From Streptomyces aureoverticillatus (lineage in GTDB: Bacteria > Actinomycetota > Actinomycetes > Streptomycetales > Streptomycetaceae), in the NCBI RefSeq assembly GCF_014649395.1, contig NZ_BMSY01000009.1, positions 248,001-312,000 of the forward strand: a stretch of DNA of 64,000 nucleotides, given 5' to 3'. Each line of letters opens with the position of its first letter. Within the stretch, counting starts at the first letter, position 1. Made by a program: the position numbers and the translations under genes. The notes below the pieces were generated by a model. That model had not been told where the DNA came from. It was given only the letters and a program-made list of their open reading frames with translations, and did no database searches. This document shows positions 56,416-64,000 of this stretch, one piece after another.

Positions 56416-57150
56416 GTGACAAGCAGTCAGTTCGACGAACTCGCCCATATATACGAGGAGTCCTCGGCCATGCCCTTCCGGCGGAGCCTGGAGTTCCCCA
56501 CGGTCCTCCACCACCTGGGCGACATCGGCACCAGCGACATCCTGGACTTCGGGTGCGGCAGCGGCGTGTACACCAGGCTGCTCGCGCGCAGCGGCGCTCG
56601 ACGGGTCGTCGGCCTCGACATCTCCGAGGGAATGATCGACCACGCCCGTCGCCGGGAGGAGACCGAGGGGCTCGGCATCGAATACGTCACCGGGGAGCTC
56701 CCGGAGCGCCTGCGCGGCGCCTTCGACCTCGTCCTCGGCGTGTACGTACTGCCGCACGCCCCCACGTACGACGACCTCGTCGCGATGTGCCGCGCCGTCG
56801 CCGCGGCCCTGCGCCCCGGCGGGCGCTTCCTGACCCTCCCCATGCACCCCGACCTGCACCCGGATCCGGAGCACTACGCCCGCTACGGCTTCCGCCTGTC
56901 CCTCGACGAACGCCACGACGCCGCGCCGGTCGACTTCGGCTTCAGCATCGGCGGGCAGAGCGCCCGCTTCACCGCCCGCTACTGGACCGCCACGACCCTG
57001 GAGAAGGCCCTGCGCGAGGCGGGCTTCGCCGCGCCCGAGTGGCGCGCGCACCTCGTGTCCGACAGCGCGGAACCCGGCCCCTCGGACGACTTCTGGGCGC
57101 CCTACCTCGCGTGTCCGCACGCCGCGATCCTCGACGCCCGGAAGGGCTGA
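56416..57150 (+). CDS. SAM-dependent class I methyltransferase
   Basis: A 244-residue methyltransferase. SAM motif I is ILDFGCGSGVYTRLLA, the acidic residue of motif II in VVGLDISEGMI, and motif post-I near VTGELPERLRG; the later strand FDLVLGVYVLPHAPTYDDL is the type-11 substrate region. GTG 56416 follows GGAGG by nine bases. Target molecule unknown. No biosynthetic partners adjoin it; the next gene (MmpL) is convergent, separated by a strong hairpin. Confidence 0.87.
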   Translation: MTSSQFDELAHIYEESSAMPFRRSLEFPTVLHHLGDIGTSDILDFGCGSGVYTRLLARSGARRVVGLDISEGMIDHARRREETEGLGIEYVTGELPERLRGAFDLVLGVYVLPHAPTYDDLVAMCRAVAAALRPGGRFLTLPMHPDLHPDPEHYARYGFRLSLDERHDAAPVDFGFSIGGQSARFTARYWTATTLEKALREAGFAAPEWRAHLVSDSAEPGPSDDFWAPYLACPHAAILDARKG

Positions 57151-57158
57151 CACACGCA

Positions 57159-57195
57159 CGGCGGCCCGGTGACCGAGAAGGTCACCGGGCCGCCG
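57159..57195. terminator. 16-bp-stem terminator
   Basis: CGGCGGCCCGGTGACC (57159-57174), loop GAGAA, complement at 57180-57195. It serves the methyltransferase and, in reverse, the MmpL gene that ends at 57240. Confidence 0.9.
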
Positions 57196-57239
57196 TACTG
57201 CTGACGGTCAGCGGGTGCTGTCCGTCCGGGCCGGGCGCG

Positions 57240-59468
57240 TCAGCGCACGCGCTGCAGCTCCCGCTCCGGGTCGGAGTACGGCGCGGGTCCGCCGTTCACG
57301 TCACCGAGCTGCTTGTGCAGCTTCTCGCCCTCCACGTCCACGTTGGGCAGGATCGCGTTGAGCCAGCGCGGCAGCCACCAGGCGGACTTGCCGAGCAGCG
57401 CGAGCACCGCGGGCACGATCGCCATGCGGACCACGAAGGCGTCGAAGAGGACGGCCGCCGCGAGACCGAAGCCCATCATCTTGATCATGTCGTCGTTCTC
57501 CATGATGAAGCCGGAGAAGACGCTGATCATGATGACCGCCGCCGCGGCGACGACGCGTCCGCTGTGGGTGAAGCCGGTCACCACGGCCTCGCCGGGGCGC
57601 GCCCCGTGGACGTACGCCTCACGCATCCGCGTGACGAGGAAGACCTCGTAGTCCATCGCGAGACCGAAGACCACACCGATCATGAAGATCGGCATCATGC
57701 TCATGATCGGGCCGGGCTGGTCGACGCCGAAGAGGTCGGCGAGGTGGCCCTGCTGGAAGACCGCCACGACCGCGCCGAGCGCCGCGAGCACCGACAGGAG
57801 GAAGCCCAGGGCCGCCTTCAGCGGGACCAGGATGGAGCGGAACACCAGCATCAGGAGCAGGAAGGCCAGGCCGACGACGAGAGCCAGATACGGGATCAGG
57901 GCGTCGTCGAGGGTCTGCGAGAAGTCGATGGTCATGGCCGTCGCGCCGGTGATCAGGACCTCGGAGCCGGTCTTGCCCTCGACGTCACTGATGTCCGAGC
58001 GGATCTTCTTGACCAGCTTTTCGGTGTCGGCGTCGCTCGGGCCGGTGTTCGGCACGGCGGTCAGGGTCGCCGTGTCGTTGGCCTTGTTCGGCATGGCCGG
58101 AGTGACGGTGACGACGCCGTCGAACTTCTTGAGTGCCGCACCGACGTCCTTCGCGGCGGCGGCCGCGCCGTCCTCCTTGTCGACGACGACCGTGAGCGGG
58201 CCGTTGAAGCCCTTGCCGAAGGAGTCCGACAGCATGTCGTACGCCTTGCGCTGGGTGGTGTCCGTCGCGAAGGTGCCCTCGTCGGGCAGGCCGAGCTCCA
58301 GCTTGGCGGCCGGGGCGGCGATGGCACCGAGGCCGACGACGGCGAACAGCAGCACGATCAGCGGGCGGCGCAGCACGAACCGGGCCCAGCGGGTGCCGAG
58401 CTTCGCCTTGGCGTTCGGGTCGGCGTGCGGCGTACCGAACGGCTTCTTGCGGTCCTTGCGGCGCAGCACCTTGCGGCGGCCGAAGCCGAGCAGCGCCGGG
58501 ATCAGGGTGAGGGCGATCAGTACGGCGATGACGACCGTGCCGGCCGCGGCGAGGCCCATCTTGGTGAGCAGCGGGATGTTGACGACCGCGAGACCGGAGA
58601 GGGCGATGACGACGGTGAGTCCGGCGAAGACCACCGCGGAGCCGGCGGTTCCGACGGCTCGTCCCACCGCGTCCTCTGGTTCACGGCCTTCGGCGATCTC
58701 GGCTCGGTAGCGGGACACGATGAACAGCGCGTAGTCGATGCCGACCGCGAGACCGATCATCATGGCGAGCGTCGAGGTGGTGCTGGACAGCTCCAGGGTG
58801 CTGGCGAGTGCCGTGATGCTGGAGATGCCGATGCCGACGCCGATGAGCGCGGTGAGGATCGGCATGCCCGCGGCGATCATCGAGCCGAAGGTGATGAGCA
58901 GGACCACCGCGGAGACCGCGATGCCGATCAGCTCGGCGGTGCCGCCCATCTCCTGGTCGGTTTCGACGGCGTCGCCGCCCGCCTCGACGGTCAGGCCGTC
59001 CTTGCGGGTGTCCTCGAGGAGCTTGGTCAGCGCCTCCTTGTTCTTGTCACTCAGCTCGGTGCCGGTGACCTTGTAGGACACGGTCGCGTAGGCGGTGGTG
59101 CCGTCCTTGCTGACGGTGCCCGCCTTGAACGGGTCCTCGACCTTGGAGACCTTGTCGCCCTTGCCGAGGCGGTCGACCAGCTTCTCGACCTTCTCCTTGT
59201 TCTCCGCGGCGCTGATCTTCTCGCCGCCGGGGGCCCGGACCACGACGCGGGCGGTGGCGCCGTCGGCGCTCGTCTCCGGGAAGCGCTCGTCGAGCAGGTC
59301 GAAGGCCTTCTGGGACTCGGTGCCCGGCATGGAGAAGGTGTCCGGGGGCGCCGCGGGGGCCGACGAGGCGGCGAAGCCGGCGCCGACGAAGAGCAGCACC
59401 CATATGAGTGCCATCCATCCGCGCCGTCTGAACGCGAGACGGCCCAGCTTGTAGAGGAACGTAGCCAC
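57240..59468 (-). CDS. MmpL-family RND transporter
   Basis: A 742-residue transporter with two internal repeats of one TM, large periplasmic-side domain and five TMs. TM1 is WMALIWVLLFVGAGFAAS; the conserved GIDYALFIVSRYRAEI and MAIDYEVFLVTRMREAYVHG (read as GLAMDYEVFL) mark TM4 of each half, with the Asp-Tyr proton-relay pairs of MmpL proteins. These exporters move lipids or hydrophobic compounds using proton motive force. GTG 59468 is taken because the TM1 lead (ATFLYKLGRLAFRRR) starts there; a longer frame to 59561 has weak content. No adjacent regulator; substrate unknown. Confidence 0.87.
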   Translation of the reverse strand: MATFLYKLGRLAFRRRGWMALIWVLLFVGAGFAASSAPAAPPDTFSMPGTESQKAFDLLDERFPETSADGATARVVVRAPGGEKISAAENKEKVEKLVDRLGKGDKVSKVEDPFKAGTVSKDGTTAYATVSYKVTGTELSDKNKEALTKLLEDTRKDGLTVEAGGDAVETDQEMGGTAELIGIAVSAVVLLITFGSMIAAGMPILTALIGVGIGISSITALASTLELSSTTSTLAMMIGLAVGIDYALFIVSRYRAEIAEGREPEDAVGRAVGTAGSAVVFAGLTVVIALSGLAVVNIPLLTKMGLAAAGTVVIAVLIALTLIPALLGFGRRKVLRRKDRKKPFGTPHADPNAKAKLGTRWARFVLRRPLIVLLFAVVGLGAIAAPAAKLELGLPDEGTFATDTTQRKAYDMLSDSFGKGFNGPLTVVVDKEDGAAAAAKDVGAALKKFDGVVTVTPAMPNKANDTATLTAVPNTGPSDADTEKLVKKIRSDISDVEGKTGSEVLITGATAMTIDFSQTLDDALIPYLALVVGLAFLLLMLVFRSILVPLKAALGFLLSVLAALGAVVAVFQQGHLADLFGVDQPGPIMSMMPIFMIGVVFGLAMDYEVFLVTRMREAYVHGARPGEAVVTGFTHSGRVVAAAAVIMISVFSGFIMENDDMIKMMGFGLAAAVLFDAFVVRMAIVPAVLALLGKSAWWLPRWLNAILPNVDVEGEKLHKQLGDVNGGPAPYSDPERELQRVR

Positions 59469-59731
59469 GGCGAAAAAGACCCCCGTCGGGATTGGCAGGC
59501 AAGGCGACCATCCGGCGGCACGGTGATGCTCGTCGGTACAGGTCTTCAGGATCCTCTCCATCGTGACGGCCGGTTGGGGCGCGGAAGTCAGACTGCGGGC
59601 CGGACTATCGGCCCACGACCGGTGTAGTCGTCAGCGGGGCAGCTCATCCTCGGGTAGGAGACGCGGTGAATGGGTGTAGATCTCATGTACCCGGGGTGCG
59701 GGGCGGGTGTGAGCTGCGTCTCCCGGGCGCC

Positions 59732-59756
59732 AATTACCCATCAATGCCGTGTAATT
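59732..59756. promoter_or_regulatory. AT-rich inverted repeat
   Basis: AATTAC (59732-59737) and GTAATT (59751-59756), 13 bases apart. AT-rich symmetry is rare in this sequence and suggests a protein-binding site. Confidence 0.45.
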
Positions 59757-59772
59757 CCGGACAGACCCCGCG

Positions 59773-59786
59773 TCCGTGATCACGGA
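59773..59786. promoter_or_regulatory. 14-bp perfect palindrome
   Basis: TCCGTGATCACGGA lies 17 bp beyond the AT-rich repeat, in the MmpL/RDD divergent region. Candidate operator. Confidence 0.5.
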
Positions 59787-60033
59787 GCCGGAGGGGCGCA
59801 GGCACCGAATGTGCCGTTCCGCTCGCGCCGCCTCGCCGCCGAACAGGATCGGGCACCCCCTACGGGTGCGCTCGGTCGCAGCGAATCCACTCGTCACGCA
59901 GCGTGCCTCTGACATCACAGGCTTGAGCCGTGGCCGGAACCAGTTCTTTCAAGAGAAGGCATGTGACCGGGCGGCGGTGTTGCTACCGTCAAGCGCTGTC
60001 GGACCGGGGGGCAGCAGTCTTGGGGGAACATCT

Positions 60034-60666
60034 GTGCCGCAGTTACGGCGCCTCGGCGCCTGGTTCATCGACTTCGCTCTGGTGGTCGCGGCGGCGTGGC
60101 TGCTCGCGATCCTGACCTTCCACCGCGTCTCGGCCCTCCTCACGGACGTGCCCGACCTGGTCACCAAGGGCAGCTGGCAGTTCGTCAAGTCCGGGGGCGA
60201 TGCCCGGGGGGCCGCCGACGACGTCGTCGACTCGCTGTGGCGGGACGCGGTCGGCTACGTCCAGCAGGGCTTCCTGGCCCTGGTGCTCCTGACGTTCCTG
60301 TACCAGTGGCTCACGCTCCGCCTCACCGGACGGACGCTGGGCAAGGCCCTGATGGGGCTGCGCGTCACGCCCAACACCGGTTCGCGCACGGCCCTGCGGG
60401 CGGCGGTGACCACGTCGGCCGACGTGGCGGTGTACTCGCTGGCCTGCTGCATGCTCGTACAGGGCTGGATCTTCCTGTCCGTCCTCTGCTGGGCCGCGGC
60501 GGTCGCCCTCTTCGCGTTCAACGCGCTTCCGGTGTTCTCGCGGTCCTCCCGGTCCCTCGCGGACCGGGTGGCCGGCACGTCGGTGACCGCTCCCGGCTTC
60601 GCCGGGCTGCTGCCGCCGGCCCGGCGGGAGCCCGGGCGGCCCCAACCGGACCTCACCAGCTGGTGA
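60034..60666 (+). CDS. RDD-family membrane protein with TTA codon
   Basis: A 210-residue RDD protein. It begins PQLRRLGAWFIDFALVVAAA, with the R-x4-D arrangement in the first TM typical of the family; later TMs are FLALVLLTFLYQWLTLRLTG and ILFLSV-like segments, and GRTLGKALMGLRV is the second signature. RDD proteins are small integral membrane proteins, some sodium/proton antiporters, mostly of unknown role. GTG 60034 follows GGGGGA by seven bases. Codon 4 is TTA (60043-60045), so translation should depend on the bldA tRNA. The C-terminus is a Pro/Arg tail. Confidence 0.82.
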   Translation: MPQLRRLGAWFIDFALVVAAAWLLAILTFHRVSALLTDVPDLVTKGSWQFVKSGGDARGAADDVVDSLWRDAVGYVQQGFLALVLLTFLYQWLTLRLTGRTLGKALMGLRVTPNTGSRTALRAAVTTSADVAVYSLACCMLVQGWIFLSVLCWAAAVALFAFNALPVFSRSSRSLADRVAGTSVTAPGFAGLLPPARREPGRPQPDLTSW

Positions 60667-60717
60667 TGCGGTGATGTCGGCCCGGCGGGGGCGCGTCGCC
60701 GCCCCCGCCGTCGACGG

Positions 60718-61629
60718 CTAGCGCGCGGCCTTCGGCCCGCCGCTCCCCCGCAGCACCTCGATCACGCTGGCGTAGCTGTCCCCACCGTGCCCCGCCGCCT
60801 TGGCGCGCTCCATGGTCGCCTTCAGCAGCTCCGGCAGCGCGTTGTCGACGCCCCGGTCGGCCGCCGCGTGGATGAGGTGGTCGATGGTCGCGATCTGTAC
60901 GTCGACGGTGGCGTCGTCGCCCGGATAGCGGCCCTCGTCCACCTGCGCCGCGTACCGCGTGAGGAAGCCGCTCACCGCCCCGCCGAGCCAGCGGTTGGCG
61001 AGCACCGTGAAGTCCGTCGCGGCGACGCCGTCGGCGCCGACGAGCGCGGTGCCGTGCAGCCAGCCGGTGAACGTGGACCACATCAGGCCGAGCAGCGCGG
61101 CGTCGTGCAGCGAGGCGGCCCCCGGGTCCGCGCCCAGGTACAGCGGCTCGCCGAGGACCTCCAGCGCGGGCTTCTGCGCGGTGAAGGCCGCCTCCGAGCC
61201 GCTGTAGAGGAACATCATGTCGGGGCTGCCGACGCCCGGCGGCGTGGTCATGATGGCGCCGTCGAGATAGGCGACGGCGTGGCCGTCCGCCCACTTCGTG
61301 AACTCGCGGGCCTGCTCCGGCGATCCGGAGGTGACGTTCACCAGGGTGCGGCCCGCGAGACGGCCGGCGACGGGGTCGATGACGGCGTGCAACGCGTCGT
61401 GGTCGAGGACGCAGGCGATCACCAAGTCGGCGGCGGTCACCGCCTCTTCGGGCGTCGCGGCCACCCGTGCGCCGCGCTCGCCGAGCGCCTTCGCCTTCTC
61501 GGGCGAACGGTTCCAGACAGTGGTGGGGTGGCCGCGCTCCAGGAAGGCGGCGGCGAGGGCCGTGCCCATGTTGCCGAGCCCGATGACGGTCACCGGGGCG
61601 GGGGCGGAGGCGTGTCGTTCTGCGCTCAT
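60718..61629 (-). CDS. NAD(P)-binding imine-reductase/beta-hydroxyacid-dehydrogenase-like enzyme
   Basis: A 303-residue protein. The N-terminal Rossmann domain has VIGLGNMGTALAAAFLERGH with Arg in WNRSP favouring NADPH; then VNVTSGSPEQAREF and the helical C-terminal domain with LHDAALLGLMWSTF. The usual catalytic Lys of hydroxyisobutyrate dehydrogenases is replaced in ASLHDAALLG, as in imine reductases and related proteins, where it is Asp/Tyr. So imine reduction is plausible. ATG 61629 is preceded by GAGGAG at 10-12 bases; a three-codon ATG ACG CAA TGA overlaps the start but is probably incidental. Divergent from a GlxA-type regulator, its likely controller. Confidence 0.85.
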   Translation of the reverse strand: MSAERHASAPAPVTVIGLGNMGTALAAAFLERGHPTTVWNRSPEKAKALGERGARVAATPEEAVTAADLVIACVLDHDALHAVIDPVAGRLAGRTLVNVTSGSPEQAREFTKWADGHAVAYLDGAIMTTPPGVGSPDMMFLYSGSEAAFTAQKPALEVLGEPLYLGADPGAASLHDAALLGLMWSTFTGWLHGTALVGADGVAATDFTVLANRWLGGAVSGFLTRYAAQVDEGRYPGDDATVDVQIATIDHLIHAAADRGVDNALPELLKATMERAKAAGHGGDSYASVIEVLRGSGGPKAAR

Positions 61630-61794
61630 TGCGTCATTGCTCCTCAAAGATCCGCCTTGCGGCGGCTGGTCATGTTGATCACGTACGGACCACCTTCGCA
61701 GCGCGTCGAACGCCCCGACAGTGACAGTGGTGACGGCGGCCACCAAATTCCTGCCAGGTGCGCGGCGGGACGGCGCGCGCCGTATCGTCGCCGT

Positions 61795-62856
61795 ATGAGC
61801 GCTGGTTCCGTCGCGGTGGTCGTGACCGAGGAGATCGGGGTCCCGTCGTGGGACCTGTACGAACTGAGCATTCCGTGCACGGTGTTCGGCAAGCCGCAGC
61901 CGGATCTGGCCGACCCCTGGTACGACTTCCGGCTCTGCGGCACCGGATCGCCCCAACGGCAGGACGGTGACGCCCGGTTCGGCCTCTCGGTGCACACCCG
62001 CTACGGCCTGGACGACCTCGTCGGCGCGGACACCGTCATCGTGCCGTCGGTGCCCGACGCCTGTGTGGAGGAGGGCGCGCCGATGCCGCCCGGCCTCGTC
62101 GAGGCGCTGCGCCGCGCGCACGCGGCGGGCGCGCGCATGGTGTCCCTGTGCAACGGCGCGTTCGCGCTCGCGGAGGCGGGCCTCCTCGACGGCCGCCGGG
62201 CCACCGCGCACTGGCAGCACACGGCCCAGCTCGCCGCGCGCTTTCCGCGGGTGGAGGTGGACGACTCGGTGCTGTACGTGGACGACGGCGACGTGCTGAC
62301 CAGCGCCGGCCTGACGGCGGGCCTGGACCTGTGCCTCCATCTCGTACGCCGCGATCTCGGCGCGCACGTCGCCAACCAACTGGCCCGCCGCATGGTGGTG
62401 CCCGCCCACCGGCCGGGCGGGCAGGCCCAGTTCATCGATCTGTCGGTGCCCGCCACGGACGACGCGGGGCTGAGCCCGGTGCTTGACTGGGCGCGGCGGC
62501 ACCTCGACCGGCCGCTGACGGTGGCGGACCTGGCGCGCCGCGCCGCGATGAGCCCGCGCACGTTCTACCGCCGCCTCCAGGCCGCGACGGGCACGACGCC
62601 CCTCCAGTGGCTCCTCAACCAGCGCCTCGCCCGCGCCCAGAGCCTCCTGGAGTCCACCGACCTGCCGGTCGAGAAGGTCGGCGAACTGAGCGGCCTCGGC
62701 ACGGCGAACAACCTCCGCCACCACTTCCTCAAGCAGGTCGGCGTGTCCCCCGGCGACTACCGCCGGGCCTTCCCGCGGTCCGGCCCCGCCGCACGGGACC
62801 GCTCGTCGGCCCGGCCCGCCGAATCCGTCGAGAAACCAGCCCCGGCGGTGCTCTGA
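61795..62856 (+). CDS. GlxA-family AraC regulator (DJ-1/PfpI + AraC HTH)
   Basis: A 353-residue regulator. Residues 1-190 form a DJ-1/PfpI-like amidotransferase fold (VAVVVTEEIGVPSWDLYELS, MVSLCNGAFALAEAGLLDGR with the elbow Cys present). Residues 215-320 are the AraC HTH pair (LTVADLARRAAMSPRTFYRR, VEKVGELSGLGTANNLRHHF). Many GlxA members sense small metabolites through the first domain. No Shine-Dalgarno is present; TATCGT (61783-61788) lies six bases before ATG 61795, a leaderless arrangement common in Streptomyces. Divergent from the imine-reductase-like gene. Confidence 0.9.
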   Translation: MSAGSVAVVVTEEIGVPSWDLYELSIPCTVFGKPQPDLADPWYDFRLCGTGSPQRQDGDARFGLSVHTRYGLDDLVGADTVIVPSVPDACVEEGAPMPPGLVEALRRAHAAGARMVSLCNGAFALAEAGLLDGRRATAHWQHTAQLAARFPRVEVDDSVLYVDDGDVLTSAGLTAGLDLCLHLVRRDLGAHVANQLARRMVVPAHRPGGQAQFIDLSVPATDDAGLSPVLDWARRHLDRPLTVADLARRAAMSPRTFYRRLQAATGTTPLQWLLNQRLARAQSLLESTDLPVEKVGELSGLGTANNLRHHFLKQVGVSPGDYRRAFPRSGPAARDRSSARPAESVEKPAPAVL

Positions 62857-63040
62857 AAGGCGGCGCGGCGCCCCTCCGTGGGGGCGCGGACGGACGGCTG
62901 CACCTCGCCGTGTAGGGGCCCCCTTCCCGCCTCGGAACGGGCCCCGCACACGCCCGCCCAGGCGATCATCCCATCCCCTCTGAGCTGGGCTTTCGTACGT
63001 CGCGACGCTAGCGTCGAGCCATCCCCGCCAAGGGGTTCGG

Positions 63041-63820
63041 ATGCACGCGAAAGGGCCGCGGATGGACCGGAACATACGCACTGTCGACGACGTACTGAAG
63101 CTCCTTGACGGCCTGTTCGCGCCGGGGACCGACCGCTGGACGGCGGACGCGGCCGACTGGTGGGACGGCTTCTACACCGACCGGTCCAAGCCGGTGCCGT
63201 TCTTCGTGGCGAAGCCCGACGAGAGCCTCGCCTCGTACGTCGACCGCGGCCTGGTCGCCCCGGGCCGCGCCCTGGAACTCGGCTGCGGCCCGGGCCGCAA
63301 CGCCCTGCACCTGGCCGCGCTCGGCTTCGAGGTGGACGCCGTCGACGTGTCGCCGGCCGCGATCTCCTGGGCCGAGGAACGCGCCCGCGAGGCCGGGGCC
63401 GACGTCCGCTTCCACCTGGGTGACGCGTTCGCGCTCGACCCCGCCGCGCTCGGCGGACCGTACGACCTGGTCTACGACTCGGGCTGCTTCCACCACCTGC
63501 CGCCGCACCGCCGCGTCAGCTACCTCGCCCTGCTGGAGCGGGCGCTCGCGCCGGGCGGCCACTTCGCCCTCACCTGCTTCGCGGCGGGCGGGATGGGCTC
63601 CGAACTCCCCGACGCGGACTTCTACCGCGCGTCCGGACTCCAGGGCGGCCTCGCCTACACCCCGGAATCCCTCCGCTGGATCTTCTCCGAGCTCACGGAG
63701 GTCGAACTGCGCCGCATGCGCGACGAGTCGCCGGAGTCCGCGTACTTCGGGGAGCCGTTCCTGTGGACGGCGCTGTTCCGGCGGGTCGCACGGGATGCAC
63801 GGGACGGACGGGACGCCTGA
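63041..63820 (+). CDS. SAM-dependent class I methyltransferase
   Basis: A 259-residue methyltransferase. The N-terminus (VDDVLKLLDGLFAPGTDRWT, WWDGFYTDRSKPVPFF) resembles thiopurine/TehB-like enzymes that act on small thiols or metalloids; SAM motif I is ALELGCGPGRNALHLA and motif II Asp in VDAVDVSPAAIS, with YDLVYDSGCFHHLPPHRR as the catalytic-side strand. ATG 63041 follows AAGGGG by nine bases; ATG 63062 is an alternative. It stands alone; a hairpin separates it from the convergent FN3 gene. Substrate unknown. Confidence 0.87.
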   Translation: MHAKGPRMDRNIRTVDDVLKLLDGLFAPGTDRWTADAADWWDGFYTDRSKPVPFFVAKPDESLASYVDRGLVAPGRALELGCGPGRNALHLAALGFEVDAVDVSPAAISWAEERAREAGADVRFHLGDAFALDPAALGGPYDLVYDSGCFHHLPPHRRVSYLALLERALAPGGHFALTCFAAGGMGSELPDADFYRASGLQGGLAYTPESLRWIFSELTEVELRRMRDESPESAYFGEPFLWTALFRRVARDARDGRDA

Positions 63821-63835
63821 GGGTCAGGCGGGCCC

Positions 63836-63861
63836 GGGCCGGGAGGGCGGCCTCCCGGCCC
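63836..63861. terminator. Convergent terminator hairpin
   Basis: GGGCCGGGAGG (63836-63846), loop GCGG, complement CCTCCCGGCCC (63851-63861). Between the convergent methyltransferase and FN3 genes. Confidence 0.8.
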
Positions 63862-63868
63862 TCGTCCG

Positions 63869-64000
63869 TCAGGCGGACGGCGTGGCCGACACCTCCGGGG
63901 AGAGGGCGGACTCGAGGCCGTCCTCGTTGAGGGTGGCGACGGCGTAGTAATACGTCGTGCCGCTCGCCAGACCTCGGTCCACGTACTCCGTGCTGTCCGT
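63869..64000 (-). CDS. C-terminal part of a fibronectin type III protein (partial)
   Basis: Only the last 43 codons are in the window: TEYVDRGLASGTTYYYAVAT followed by LNEDGLESALSPEVSATPSA and stop. The block GLxxGTTYYYxVxAxxxxGxES is the F-G strand region of an FN3 domain. Such domains end many secreted glycosidases and other hydrolases of actinomycetes, so the upstream part is probably an exported enzyme or binding protein. The gene continues beyond base 64000. Confidence 0.75.
   Translation of the reverse strand, partial: TDSTEYVDRGLASGTTYYYAVATLNEDGLESALSPEVSATPSA

Larger units (their letters stand above)
59469..60033. other. 565-bp intergenic region between MmpL and RDD genes
   Basis: Divergent control region. 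Two symmetrical elements (59732-59756 and 59773-59786) and a smaller GCACCC/GGGTGC repeat (59853-59869) stand out. Small frames (59631-59918 minus, 59776 plus) have no recognisable features. The 150 bases before the RDD start contain no clear -10/-35 pair; TACCGT near 59983 is a weak -10. Confidence 0.5.

Noticed and set aside
53959..57150. 1063-residue plus-strand open frame
   Set aside because: Its first 800 codons are antisense to the PEP-utilising enzyme and have low-complexity composition; only the last 244 residues (from GTG 56416) are a real methyltransferase.
61629..61640. ATG ACG CAA TGA mini-ORF overlapping the imine-reductase-like start
   Set aside because: The ribosome site is too close to this ATG and correctly spaced for the main start, so the overlap is probably incidental.
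1..64000. tRNA, rRNA, insertion sequences, prophage, origin
   Set aside because: No cloverleaf-like, rRNA, transposase, integrase or DnaA-box cluster was seen by eye; a tool-based tRNA scan was not possible.

Overview
The window is a high-GC actinomycete chromosome segment, almost certainly Streptomyces. The grounds are very GC-rich third codon positions, frequent GTG starts, dense TetR/GntR/MarR/IclR/AraC/XRE regulators, a class I terpene cyclase cassette, a 20S-proteasome beta subunit, and a few isolated TTA (bldA-type) leucine codons. I see no rRNA, tRNA, CRISPR array, insertion sequence or phage module. Both window edges cut genes.

Layout. 0-9.4 kb: M56 peptidase (partial), PAP2 phosphatase, HAD protein, DUF2630 protein, TetR, a gamma-glutamylcyclotransferase-fold protein, a PLP dehydratase coupled to a YheO-type regulator, a secreted protein, and a GntR regulator with a CynX-type MFS pump. 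9.4-12.9 kb: a tight three-gene terpenoid cassette (P450, terpene cyclase, prenyl synthase) with 4-bp overlaps. 13-19.7 kb: a one-component membrane regulator (HTH, one TM, trefoil-like ectodomain), a small secreted protein with a broken endonuclease/phosphatase gene, an orphan proteasome beta subunit, an FG-GAP propeller protein, a GH16 glucanase and AIM24. 19.7-28.9 kb: MFS pump, MerR-like protein behind a long structured leader, STAS protein, TetR, a WYL regulator divergent from an ATP-grasp ligase/MFS pair, and a divergent SDR/MarR pair.

28.9-35.6 kb is a coherent alpha-hydroxy-acid/glyoxylate locus: FAD/Fe-S oxidase, alanine-glyoxylate-type aminotransferase, IclR regulator and MatC/SLC13-type carrier, with clear candidate operators. 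36-37.8 kb is a regulator/unknown-protein pair preceded by a 23-codon leader ORF; the leader ORF and the second gene each contain a TTA codon. 38-44 kb: quinone-oxidoreductase-like/AraC pair, ascorbate-type PTS (IIAB and IIC), RidA and an unknown HTH protein. 44-52.5 kb: epoxide hydrolase, MBL hydrolase/carboxylesterase operon divergent from an XRE regulator, arylamine N-acetyltransferase, a phosphatase-acetyltransferase fusion facing a membrane phosphatase. 52.6-64 kb: a PEP-synthase/rifampicin-phosphotransferase-like enzyme coupled to a 4-TM protein, methyltransferase, MmpL exporter, RDD protein, imine-reductase-like/GlxA-like divergent pair, methyltransferase and a partial fibronectin-III protein.

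Two cross-cutting signals stand out. First, at least six gene 3' ends carry short tandem duplications whose repeat unit includes the stop codon (units of 9, 21, 27 and 36 bp re-create the stop in frame; 16 and 23 bp do not), mostly at convergent junctions. Second, all four in-frame TTA codons I found in apparently intact reading frames lie in a membrane-bound regulator, a leader ORF, an unknown gene and an RDD membrane protein. Functions are inferred from motifs by eye; no database search was run.
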